Assembly (NCBI RefSeq): GCF_016908145.1
Contig: NZ_JAFBDI010000008.1
Coordinates: 1 to 64,000, forward strand
DNA length: 64,000 nucleotides
Direction of reading: 5' to 3'
Source: Marinitoga litoralis
GTDB lineage: Bacteria; Thermotogota; Thermotogae; Petrotogales; Petrotogaceae
Under the pieces are notes generated by a model, which saw only the letters and a list, made by a program, of their open reading frames with translations, was not told the DNA's origin and did not search any database. Positions 33,851-42,169 of this stretch are shown piece by piece. Each line of letters starts with the position of its first letter. Positions within the stretch are counted from its first letter, which is position 1. Both the position numbers and the translations under genes were made by a program.

Positions 33851-35176
33851 ATGAAAATAGGATTATTGCATTTTAGGGTAGGAGAAACAGATGGTGTTTC
33901 TTTGGAAATGAGAAAATGGAAAATAACATTAGAAAAACAAGGACATCAAGTACATTTTATAGCGGGTACTTTAGGCAAAGAAGAAGGTATTAAAGTTCCA
34001 TTATTAGCATATGAAGAACCAAGAAATTTAGAAATAAGAGAAAGAGCATTTCAATCTTTAAGTGACTGGTCAAAAGAAAGATTAAAGCAAGAGATAGATA
34101 CATTAGCAGAAGAGATATATAATGATTTAAAAGAAAAAATGGAAGAATTTGATATTGTTGTTGTTAATAATATTTTTTCCTTAGCTCATAATTTATCTGC
34201 TGCAATTGCATTAAATAGATATTTTAAGGAAAAAAATATTAAAGTTATAGGGCATCATCATGATTTTTATTGGGAAAGAGAATATTATTCTAATCCAACA
34301 TCAGAATATGTGGAAGAAATACTGGAAAATATTATGCCGCCAAGAGATATAAAACATGTAGTTATTAATTCTATAGCTCAAGAAAGTATAAAAGAATTTA
34401 AAGGAGTAGATAGTGTTATAGTTCCTAATGTATTTGATTTTGAAGCTCATCTATGGGAAATAGATTCATATAATACAAAAATATTAGAAAAAACTGGAAT
34501 AAAAGAAAATGATATTGTATTTTTACAAGCAACAAGAGTAGTTAGAAGAAAAGCTATAGAATTAGCAATAGATACATTATCGGAGTTACAAAAAGACATA
34601 AAAAAATATATAGGAAAAGAAATATATACTGGTAAAAAAATAACTGAAAATTCTAGAATTATATTATTAATGCCAGGATTAGATGAAGAACCTTCATATA
34701 AGGAATTATTGATTGAACACGCAAAAGAAAAACAAGTTAATACTATTTTTTGTAATGAATTATTAGAAGAAATTAGAGATGAAGAAAAAGGTACATTTTC
34801 ATTATGGGATTTCTATGCAATTTCTGATTTTATTACTTATCCAAGTGTTTTAGAGGGGTTTGGGAACCAATTATTAGAAGGAATATTTGCTAAAAAACCA
34901 ATATTAGTATATGAATATCCAGTATATGAAAAAGATATTAAATTAAGTGGTCTTGAAATAGTAAGTTTAGGAAATAAAGCTAAAAAAATAAATGGGAAAT
35001 ATGAAGTTGAAAAAGAAGTAATTGAAAAATGTTCAAAGGAAATTTTAGAAATATTGTTTGATAATAACAAAGCTAAAAAAGTGGTAGAAAAAAATTTTGA
35101 AATAGGTAAAAAATTCTATTCATATGAAACATTAGATTTGATATTAAAAAGTATATTTTCAATTTATAATGATTAG
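33851..35176 (+). CDS. GT4-type retaining glycosyltransferase
   Basis: This 441-residue GT-B fold glycosyltransferase has an N-terminal MKIGLLHFRVGETDGVSLEM and a C-terminal donor-site motif EGFGNQLLE (E-x7-E, about residues 335-343). It has no signal peptide or membrane anchor. It precedes a sugar ABC transporter, an RpiR regulator and a GH13_18 phosphorylase. In Petrotoga a GT4 enzyme makes the compatible solute mannosylglucosylglycerate, and GH13_18 includes glucosylglycerate phosphorylase, so a role in glycosylglycerate metabolism is a reasonable guess. Donor and acceptor cannot be read from the sequence. Confidence 0.78.
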   Translation: MKIGLLHFRVGETDGVSLEMRKWKITLEKQGHQVHFIAGTLGKEEGIKVPLLAYEEPRNLEIRERAFQSLSDWSKERLKQEIDTLAEEIYNDLKEKMEEFDIVVVNNIFSLAHNLSAAIALNRYFKEKNIKVIGHHHDFYWEREYYSNPTSEYVEEILENIMPPRDIKHVVINSIAQESIKEFKGVDSVIVPNVFDFEAHLWEIDSYNTKILEKTGIKENDIVFLQATRVVRRKAIELAIDTLSELQKDIKKYIGKEIYTGKKITENSRIILLMPGLDEEPSYKELLIEHAKEKQVNTIFCNELLEEIRDEEKGTFSLWDFYAISDFITYPSVLEGFGNQLLEGIFAKKPILVYEYPVYEKDIKLSGLEIVSLGNKAKKINGKYEVEKEVIEKCSKEILEILFDNNKAKKVVEKNFEIGKKFYSYETLDLILKSIFSIYND

Positions 35177-35245
35177 ATTTTAATTTTTAATCATGATTAT
35201 TTTTTCGATACTAAACATAATTAAAAATAATTCGTATTTTCAAAA

Positions 35246-35274
35246 TTGATAAAATATTTTTTTTGATGTATAAT
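35246..35274 (+). promoter_or_regulatory. Promoter of the sugar ABC transporter operon
   Basis: TTGATA (35246-35251) and TATAAT (35269-35274) are 17 bp apart, about 60 nt before the ATG of the binding protein. A 12-bp palindrome TAATCATGATTA lies upstream, just after the GT4 stop, and could be an operator or part of a weak terminator. Confidence 0.65.
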
Positions 35275-35335
35275 AAAAAAGAAAATTTTCTTTTTTTCTC
35301 GCCTAAAAAAATAATTCTCAAAAGGGGGTATTCAT

Positions 35336-36616
35336 ATGAAAAAATTGTTAGTATTAATGTTGGTAGTTATTTTAGTATCATCAGTATTTGCTAAAATTAC
35401 ATTCTGGACTACAGAGGTAGAATCAAACAGAATGCAAAGAATTAGAGCATTGGCAACTATTTTTAAGGCACAAACAGGTATTGAAGTTGAAGTTGTTCCT
35501 GTAGAAGAAAATGATCTTTTAAAACAAATTCCTATAGCTAAAAATGCAGGAACATTACCTGACTTATTAGAAGGTGGAATTGAACCAATGTTATTATTAG
35601 GTTCAGAAAACTTCTTAGATGAAGATTTAGCAACAAAAATCATTATGGATTTTGGCGATGTATATGATGGTGCTGCTAGAATGTTAAGCAATGGGGAAGG
35701 AAAATACTATGGAATTCCATTCCATGCTTGGGTACAAGGTATATGGTATAGAAAAGATATGTTTGCTTCTCAAGATTTAGGAGATCCAATTACATGGTAC
35801 AATATTGCTTTAGCAGCAAAAGTTTTAAATGATCCAGCAAAAGGCGTATATGGTATAATTTTACCTAAAAAAGCTGATGCATATGCTGAACAAGTATTTA
35901 CAGAAGTTGCTTTAGCAAATGGTGCTAGACCTATAGATGAAATGGGAAACATTACATTCAATACACCAGAAATGATTGAAGCATTTAGATTCTATAAAGA
36001 ATTAGGTAAATATTCTAAACCAGGATTTACAACTGTTTTAGATGCATTAAAAGGTTATTTAAATGGTGAAGCAGCAATGATTTTCTATTCAACATATATA
36101 ATGGATGATATTGCTGTTGAAGAAGTTCAAAAAGGAAGAATTAATAAATTCAACCCTGAATTAGTTAAAAACACAGGTTTTGCTAATAAAATGATTAATA
36201 TAAGACCAACATCATATGGACAAGTAGTAGCTTTAGGTATTACAAAGAATGCTAACAAAGAAGAAGTAGAAAAATTTGTTAAATTCTTAATGACAGATAA
36301 GAACTATGTATACTGGGTACATATGGCACCTGGTGGAATGAATCCAACAAGAAAATCAGTAGCTGAAAGTGATGCATTCTTAGACAACCCTGTATTAGAA
36401 AGATATGGAAAAGCTAAAATTGCTGAAATCGTAGCAGCATTAGATTCAGTAGAAAGATTTGAATTCTTAAACGGAAAAGTTATTACAGATATGAGTAAAT
36501 TAAGTGCAAACTTTGTTATAGGAAAAGCTATAAACTACATGTTTGCAAATGATTGGACACCACAACAAACAGCAATGTGGGCACAAAAAGAAGCAGAAAA
36601 AATCTTAGGTAAATAA
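35336..36616 (+). CDS. Sugar ABC transporter, substrate-binding protein (family 1)
   Basis: A 426-residue periplasmic binding protein with a clear signal peptide (MKKLLVLMLVVILVSSVFA, cleavage after about residue 19). The mature start KITFWTTEVESNRMQRIRALATIF is typical of the MalE-like family 1 cluster. There is no lipobox cysteine, so the protein is probably soluble or peripherally bound in the periplasm. An internal terminator follows, then the two permease genes. The order and family match E. coli ycjN, part of a glucosylglycerate-type locus. Confidence 0.92.
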   Translation: MKKLLVLMLVVILVSSVFAKITFWTTEVESNRMQRIRALATIFKAQTGIEVEVVPVEENDLLKQIPIAKNAGTLPDLLEGGIEPMLLLGSENFLDEDLATKIIMDFGDVYDGAARMLSNGEGKYYGIPFHAWVQGIWYRKDMFASQDLGDPITWYNIALAAKVLNDPAKGVYGIILPKKADAYAEQVFTEVALANGARPIDEMGNITFNTPEMIEAFRFYKELGKYSKPGFTTVLDALKGYLNGEAAMIFYSTYIMDDIAVEEVQKGRINKFNPELVKNTGFANKMINIRPTSYGQVVALGITKNANKEEVEKFVKFLMTDKNYVYWVHMAPGGMNPTRKSVAESDAFLDNPVLERYGKAKIAEIVAALDSVERFEFLNGKVITDMSKLSANFVIGKAINYMFANDWTPQQTAMWAQKEAEKILGK

Positions 36617-36633
36617 TAATTCTTTTTCATAAA

Positions 36634-36659
36634 GGGGGGAAAACATTCCCCCTTTTTTT
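36634..36659 (+). terminator. Terminator between the binding protein and permease genes
   Basis: GGGGGAA (36635-36641) pairs with TTCCCCC (36646-36652) and is followed by T7. Partial termination here would give more binding protein than permease, a usual feature of such operons. No new promoter is obvious before the permease at 36677. Confidence 0.75.
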
Positions 36660-36676
36660 AAAAAGGAGGTTTATGT

Positions 36677-37534
36677 ATGTCGTTAAAGGAAAAAGAAGCA
36701 AAATTTGGTTGGAAACTAGTGCTGCCAACAGTAATATTAATTTCATTATTAATCCTATACCCCGTAATATATAATATTTATTTAAGTTTTTTTGAGGTAT
36801 CAATATCAGATGCCCCAAATAAGTTTGTAGGATTAGGAAATTATAGGGAAATTTTAACAGATGCATCTTTCTGGAAATCTTTTGGAATAACTATTTTGTT
36901 TACTTTTACAACAGTTGTAGGAAGTATTTTATTAGGTTTAGGTGTTGCACTATTAATGAATAGAGAATTTCCAGGAAGAAATATTGTTAGAGCATTGTTG
37001 TTATTACCATATGTAACTCCATTGATAGCAATAGTGTTTGCTTGGAAATACATTTTTTTGCCTATAGATGGTCCTTTAATGCAATTTTTGGCTATTTTTG
37101 GCATGAATCCAGGTAATGATTTTGTAAATAATCCAAATAATGCTTTTTGGGTTGTTTCGGTTTTTAATATATGGAGAAATTTCCCTTTTGTATATTTAAT
37201 GATATTATCTAGATTACAATCAATTAATTCAGATTATTATGAAGCAGCAGAAATAGATGGAGCTAGCGATTGGCAAAAATTTGTTCATATTACTTTACCA
37301 GAATTATATTTTGTTATTGCTTCTGTTGCATTATTAAGAGGAATATGGAACTTCTATAAATTTGATGAAGTTTATCTTATGTCAAAATTTGCTAATACTT
37401 TACCAGTTTATATTTACGAAAAAGCATTTTCAGGAATCCCAGAACAAGGAGTTGCAGCTGCTATAGCAACTATTTTATTTGTTATTATGATTTCATTAAT
37501 AGGTTTATACGTAAAGAAGGTGTTAAAATGGTAA
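36677..37534 (+). CDS. Sugar ABC transporter permease (MalF-like)
   Basis: A 285-residue inner-membrane permease with six hydrophobic segments. The EAA loop that docks the ATPase is EAAEIDGASDWQKFVHITLPEL (about residues 191-212). It follows the binding protein and overlaps the second permease by 7 nt. AAAAAGGAGG precedes the ATG. No ATPase gene is present in the locus; a shared MsmX-like ATPase elsewhere is probable. Confidence 0.93.
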   Translation: MSLKEKEAKFGWKLVLPTVILISLLILYPVIYNIYLSFFEVSISDAPNKFVGLGNYREILTDASFWKSFGITILFTFTTVVGSILLGLGVALLMNREFPGRNIVRALLLLPYVTPLIAIVFAWKYIFLPIDGPLMQFLAIFGMNPGNDFVNNPNNAFWVVSVFNIWRNFPFVYLMILSRLQSINSDYYEAAEIDGASDWQKFVHITLPELYFVIASVALLRGIWNFYKFDEVYLMSKFANTLPVYIYEKAFSGIPEQGVAAAIATILFVIMISLIGLYVKKVLKW

Positions 37535-38499
37535 AGAAAAAATCATTCTTAAGATCATTTATATTTTGGTCATTAATTGTAATTTTAGTAGTATTTATTA
37601 CGTATCCATTTGTATGGATGTTGTCGGTTTCTTTTAGATATGATACAGATGCTTTTGAACCTGGTATAATTCCTGAAAGACCAACATTAGATACTTATGC
37701 TATTTTACTTGGGTTTAAGAAATCAGTTAGAGAAGAATTGAGTAATGAGCAACAGCAATTATTAGAAATTATAGATTTATTACCAGAAGATCAACAAGAA
37801 GCAGTTTTAGCAGAAATAGAAGCACAGAGGAAAAAAGAGTCATTCCCATTTTTGAGATTTTTTAGAAATAGTTTATTATTAGCAGGGTTAAGTGCTTTAG
37901 TAAGTTTAATATTATCAGTATTTGGAGCATATGCATTTAGTAGAATTGAATTTAAAGGAAGAGGTACAATACAAAGAGGGGTATTGATTGTATATCTCTT
38001 TGGTGGTACAATATTAGCTGTTCCGTTATATCAAATATTTGTAAAAATAGGCTTAACATCAACAGGTTTTTCATCCGCAATTGCATTATTTATAATTTAT
38101 ATTGTTCAAACTATCCCTGTTTCATTATATATGTTAGGAAATTATTTTAGAACAATTCCTAGATCAATAGAAGAAGCTGCTATAATAGATGGAACAACTA
38201 GAATGGGAGTAATAACAAAAATAATTATTCCATTATCATTACCAGCTATTATTACAGTATATATATATGCATTTATGATAGCCTGGAATGAATTTTTATT
38301 TGCATCAATATTTGTAAGACCATTTCCGGAATTCTATACATTACCATTAGGGTTAAATGAAATATTCAATTCTGAACACGCAATATGGGCTAAAATGATG
38401 GCAGCATCTGTGGTTACTGCTGTTCCAGTAGTTGTAATGTTTATGATGATGGAAAAATATTTAACAGGTGGATTAACTGCAGGTGGTGTAAAAGAATAA
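37528..38499 (+). CDS. Sugar ABC transporter permease (MalG-like) with a charged insertion
   Basis: A 323-residue permease with six membrane segments and the EAA loop EEAAIIDGTTRMGVITKIIIP (about residues 216-236). Between the first and second helices (about residues 65-112) it has a charged, helical insertion (LSNEQQQLLEIIDLLPEDQQ), about 45 residues beyond ordinary MalG-family permeases. Given the topology this insertion should be periplasmic. It overlaps the first permease by 7 nt and lies 12 nt before the regulator's ATG. Confidence 0.92.
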   Translation: MVKKKSFLRSFIFWSLIVILVVFITYPFVWMLSVSFRYDTDAFEPGIIPERPTLDTYAILLGFKKSVREELSNEQQQLLEIIDLLPEDQQEAVLAEIEAQRKKESFPFLRFFRNSLLLAGLSALVSLILSVFGAYAFSRIEFKGRGTIQRGVLIVYLFGGTILAVPLYQIFVKIGLTSTGFSSAIALFIIYIVQTIPVSLYMLGNYFRTIPRSIEEAAIIDGTTRMGVITKIIIPLSLPAIITVYIYAFMIAWNEFLFASIFVRPFPEFYTLPLGLNEIFNSEHAIWAKMMAASVVTAVPVVVMFMMMEKYLTGGLTAGGVKE

Positions 38500-38511
38500 G
38501 AGGTGGATTAT

Positions 38512-39315
38512 ATGATTCTCAATAAAATTAAAGGGATTTATAATTCTTTAACTAAAAGAGAAAAGAAGGTTGCTGATTATATTTTGCAAAGAGCTTCAGA
38601 CGTTATTCATTATAGTATAACTGAATTGGCTAATTGGTCTGAAGTAAGCGAAACTACTGTTTATAGGGTGATTAAAAAGATTGGATTTTCTGGTTATCAA
38701 GAGTTTAAAATTACCTTAGCAAAAGAATTATCAGAGCCCGTAATAGAAGTTAAAGATGAAGATATTTTTTCAAGCGTACATAACAAAATATGTAATAGCT
38801 TAAATGTAATATATCAAAACTTAAATAAAGAGTTATTAAATAAAGTTGCTGAAAAAATCTTAAATTCAAGAAAAATAATATTTTATGCAGTTGGAAGGTC
38901 TTTTCCAGTTGCTTTAGATAGCTCTTTAAAACTTTCAGCCCTAGGTTTGTCTGCTACAGCATATTCTGATCCACATATGCAAGTAATAGTAGGAGCTAAT
39001 TTAACAAATGAAGATATGGTTATATCAATAAGTCACTCTGGATATATTAGAGATGTATTTAAATCTACACAAATAGCAAAGGATGCAGGTGCTTATACTG
39101 TTGCAATAACATCTGGAGTTGATTCTCCATTAAGCATGGTTGTACATGATGTTATATATACAACACCAAGCGATCCATCAGAAAACGAATTTACACATGA
39201 TCGTATAGGAGAGATGTATATTATAGAATTGTTGTATAATCTTGTGGTTTCAAAAAGGTTTACGGAAGAACATTTTAATAAACTAAAAGACGTTATTGAA
39301 CCAAAGAAATTTTAA
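38512..39315 (+). CDS. RpiR-family transcriptional regulator with SIS domain
   Basis: A 267-residue regulator. Residues 1-77 are an RpiR helix-turn-helix (ITELANWSEVSETTVYRVIKKIGFSGYQEFKI), and about 105-245 form a sugar-isomerase (SIS) domain that senses a phosphosugar (IIFYAVGRSFPVALDSSLKL, VISISHSGYIRDVF). ATG at 38512 follows AGAGGTGG at a proper distance; the upstream GTG falls inside that site. It is placed between the permeases and the GH13_18 gene, so it probably controls this operon in response to a phosphorylated product. Confidence 0.9.
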   Translation: MILNKIKGIYNSLTKREKKVADYILQRASDVIHYSITELANWSEVSETTVYRVIKKIGFSGYQEFKITLAKELSEPVIEVKDEDIFSSVHNKICNSLNVIYQNLNKELLNKVAEKILNSRKIIFYAVGRSFPVALDSSLKLSALGLSATAYSDPHMQVIVGANLTNEDMVISISHSGYIRDVFKSTQIAKDAGAYTVAITSGVDSPLSMVVHDVIYTTPSDPSENEFTHDRIGEMYIIELLYNLVVSKRFTEEHFNKLKDVIEPKKF

Positions 39316-39330
39316 AAGAGGTGTAATTAC

Positions 39331-41001
39331 ATGATTCAAAAAATATATGACAAATTGAAGTTTTTATATCCAGAAAAAGCAGAGGAAGTATATAATAGAT
39401 TAATGAATTTAATTGAAAAGTATAAATTATCAAATAATGAAATAGAATTAACAGAGAAAGATGTAATTTTAATTACATATGGAGATTCTATAAAAAAAGA
39501 AGGGGAAAAACCTCTTCATACTTTACATAAATTTTTAAATGATCATGTAAAAGGTATTATAAATACAGTTCATATTTTACCATTTTTCCCTTATTCATCA
39601 GATGATGGTTTTTCTGTTATAGATTATAAAAAGGTAAATCCTGAATTAGGTGATTGGGAAGATGTAGAAAAATTATCCAAAGATTATAATTTAATGTTTG
39701 ATGCAGTTATTAATCATATATCTAAAAAAAGTGAATGGTTTCAAGAATATTTAAAAGGTAATCCAAAATACAAAGATTATTTTATTGAACAAGAACCAGT
39801 GGATGAATTAAAGAATGTCACCAGACCTAGAACATTACCATTGTTGCATGTATATGAAACAAATGAAGGGAAAAAACATATTTGGACTACATTTAGTGAG
39901 GACCAAATTGATTTAAATTATAAGTCAATAGATTTATTTTTAGAAATAGTGGAAATATTATTATTTTATGCAAAAAAAGGAGCAAAATTAATTAGATTAG
40001 ATGCTATTGGATATTTATGGAAAGAAGTAGGTACTTCATGTATTCATTTAGAACAAACACATAAAATGATTCAATTATTTAGAGACATATTAGACTTAAC
40101 AGCTAAAGATGTTATTTTAATTACAGAAACAAATGTTCCACATAAGGAAAATATCTCTTATTTTGGTGATGGATATAATGAAGCACAAATGGTATATAAT
40201 TTTTCATTACCTCCTTTAGTATTGCATTCATTCTTATCTAAAAATGCATATCATATTTCCCATTGGGCAGATACTTTAGAAACACCAAGTGATAAAACGA
40301 CATTTTTTAACTTTTTAGCATCTCATGATGGTATTGGTGTAATGCCAGCAAAAGGAATTTTAAAAGATGAAGAAATTGATTATTTAGTAGAACATACTTT
40401 AAAAAATAAAGGTTTGGTGTCATATAAAAATAATCCTGATGGAAGCAAATCGCCGTATGAATTAAATATTAATTATTTTGATGCTCTATATGAAGAAAAT
40501 GAAGATATAGAATTAAATATTAGGAAATTTGTATCAGCATATGCTATAGTATCTTCATTAAAAGGTGTTCCAGGAATATATATTCATAGTCTGCTTGGTT
40601 CAAGAAATTATTATGAAGGTGTAAAAATAACAGGAATGAATAGAACAATAAACAGAGAAAAATTAAATTATGATCAACTAGAAAAAGAAATAAATGATCC
40701 AAATTCATTGAGATATAAAATATTTAATGCTATGAAAAATATGTTGAAAATAAGAACTACTCATAAGGTGTTTAATCCTAAAGCAAAACAAAAAGTATTA
40801 TTCTTAGATGATAGAGTATTTTCATTTATCAGAGAATTTGAAGATGAAAAGGTTTTAGTTTTAACTAATGTATCAAATGAAGAAATAAAACTTGAGTTAA
40901 ATTTTTCAGAAAATCCAATAGATTTATTATCTAATAAAAATATAGAAGTAGAGAATAATAAAATAAAATTAAAACCATATGAAACGCTGTGGATTAAATA
41001 A
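39331..41001 (+). CDS. GH13_18 glycoside phosphorylase (sucrose phosphorylase-like; probably glucosylglycerate phosphorylase)
   Basis: A 556-residue enzyme of the sucrose-phosphorylase subfamily of GH13, cytoplasmic. Active-site regions are VINHISKKSEW (about residues 129-139), LIRLDAIGYLWKE with the nucleophile aspartate (about 220-232), LITETNVPH with the acid/base glutamate (about 264-272) and FLASHDGIGV (about 329-338). The following GTSCIHLEQTHKMIQLFR is diagnostic of GH13_18. These enzymes split alpha-glucosides with phosphate to glucose-1-phosphate. The neighbourhood (binding protein, two permeases, GT4 gene) resembles the ycjM locus, whose phosphorylase acts on glucosylglycerate, so that substrate is favoured over sucrose. 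This is inference. Confidence 0.85.
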   Translation: MIQKIYDKLKFLYPEKAEEVYNRLMNLIEKYKLSNNEIELTEKDVILITYGDSIKKEGEKPLHTLHKFLNDHVKGIINTVHILPFFPYSSDDGFSVIDYKKVNPELGDWEDVEKLSKDYNLMFDAVINHISKKSEWFQEYLKGNPKYKDYFIEQEPVDELKNVTRPRTLPLLHVYETNEGKKHIWTTFSEDQIDLNYKSIDLFLEIVEILLFYAKKGAKLIRLDAIGYLWKEVGTSCIHLEQTHKMIQLFRDILDLTAKDVILITETNVPHKENISYFGDGYNEAQMVYNFSLPPLVLHSFLSKNAYHISHWADTLETPSDKTTFFNFLASHDGIGVMPAKGILKDEEIDYLVEHTLKNKGLVSYKNNPDGSKSPYELNINYFDALYEENEDIELNIRKFVSAYAIVSSLKGVPGIYIHSLLGSRNYYEGVKITGMNRTINREKLNYDQLEKEINDPNSLRYKIFNAMKNMLKIRTTHKVFNPKAKQKVLFLDDRVFSFIREFEDEKVLVLTNVSNEEIKLELNFSENPIDLLSNKNIEVENNKIKLKPYETLWIK

Positions 41002-41024
41002 TAGGCCCAAGAGGGCCTATTTTG
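41001..41024 (+). terminator. Terminator of the glycoside operon
   Basis: ATAGGCCC (41001-41008) pairs with GGGCCTAT (41013-41020) around AAGA, followed by TTTTG. It overlaps the stop codon of the phosphorylase gene. Confidence 0.82.
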
Positions 41025-41086
41025 TTTGTATACGAATAAAATTATGGTAAAATATAATTAATAAATAATATTGAAAGGATGTTTGT

Positions 41087-42169
41087 ATGTATTATGGAGA
41101 TAGTTTATTAAGAAAGTTTTTAACTTCAATTATTTCACCATATATAAGAAAAAAATATAATATCAAAGTTGTTGGAGAAATTCCTAAACCACCATTTTTA
41201 TTTATAGCAAATCATACACATATACTGGATGGTTTATTTGTTCAATCTATAATTCCTTATCCTATTAGTTTTGTAATGGCAGGAGGAACTTATTATAATA
41301 AATTGGCTAATCCTTTTTTTAAACATTTCAAATTTATTCCAAAACAAAAAGGTGTTCCTGATATAAAAACGGTCAGAGATATTTATAGAGTGTTGAAAAA
41401 TGGAGGGATAGTAGGACTTTTTCCAGAAGGTTCTACTACATGGTCTGGAAATTATCAACCTGTACCGTCTGGAACGGATAAGTTATTAGATAAAATAAAA
41501 GTCCCCATTTTGGCAGCAAAAGTTCATGGAGGTTATTTATCCAAACCAAGATGGGCAAAAAAAGAAAGAAAAGGAAGTATTATCATAGAATTAAAAACAT
41601 TTAGTGATTCAACAGCTTTAGAATATATTAAATATAACGAATGGGATTGGCAAGAAAAACATAAAGTTAAATATTATGGAGATAAAAAAGCAGAAGGTTT
41701 AGAAAGAATTATGTGGTTTTGTGATAAATGCAATTCATTTAATTCAATAAAAGCTAAAGATAATATAGCTAAATGTACTAACTGTTCTAGTGAATATGTA
41801 GTTGATGATTATGGATATATAAATGGAAAAAGAATTGATGATATTATATATAACCAAAAAGAAAAATTGAAAGAATATAATAGCAAATATATGGTTTTAG
41901 ATATAGGAATTTTAGAAGAAAGAGAATTATTTAAACCAAAATTATTGAATAAAGAAAAGGGTAATATAGAAATTTTTGATTATGGAATAAAATTTAATAA
42001 AAATATATTCGAATTTGAAAAAATAAAAAATGGCGTATGTTTTGTATCAACTATTTTTGAGTTTATATATGAAGATAAGGATTATAGAATTAAGTCAGAA
42101 AATTATAGTTATCTATTGTATAATATCTATAAAATAAGGAGTGGAAAAAATGTACATATCGATGGTTGA
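41087..42169 (+). CDS. Phospholipid/glycerol acyltransferase with a C-terminal zinc ribbon
   Basis: A 360-residue protein. The N-terminal part (about residues 1-200) is a PlsC-type acyltransferase with the catalytic HX4D motif in NHTHILDG (about 44-51) and the second motif FPEGSTT (about 113-119); such enzymes acylate lysophosphatidate or related glycerides at the membrane. A four-cysteine zinc ribbon follows (FCDKCNS then KCTNCSS, about 205-231), then an unrecognised C-terminal part. The ribbon is unusual for the family. It overlaps the start of the gltS-type gene by 20 nt. Confidence 0.85.
   Translation: MYYGDSLLRKFLTSIISPYIRKKYNIKVVGEIPKPPFLFIANHTHILDGLFVQSIIPYPISFVMAGGTYYNKLANPFFKHFKFIPKQKGVPDIKTVRDIYRVLKNGGIVGLFPEGSTTWSGNYQPVPSGTDKLLDKIKVPILAAKVHGGYLSKPRWAKKERKGSIIIELKTFSDSTALEYIKYNEWDWQEKHKVKYYGDKKAEGLERIMWFCDKCNSFNSIKAKDNIAKCTNCSSEYVVDDYGYINGKRIDDIIYNQKEKLKEYNSKYMVLDIGILEERELFKPKLLNKEKGNIEIFDYGIKFNKNIFEFEKIKNGVCFVSTIFEFIYEDKDYRIKSENYSYLLYNIYKIRSGKNVHIDG

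Noticed and set aside
33851-35176. Firm identification of the GT4 gene as mannosylglucosylglycerate synthase
   Set aside because: The fold and context fit, but I cannot compare it with the characterised Petrotoga enzyme, so it is kept as an unassigned GT4 enzyme.
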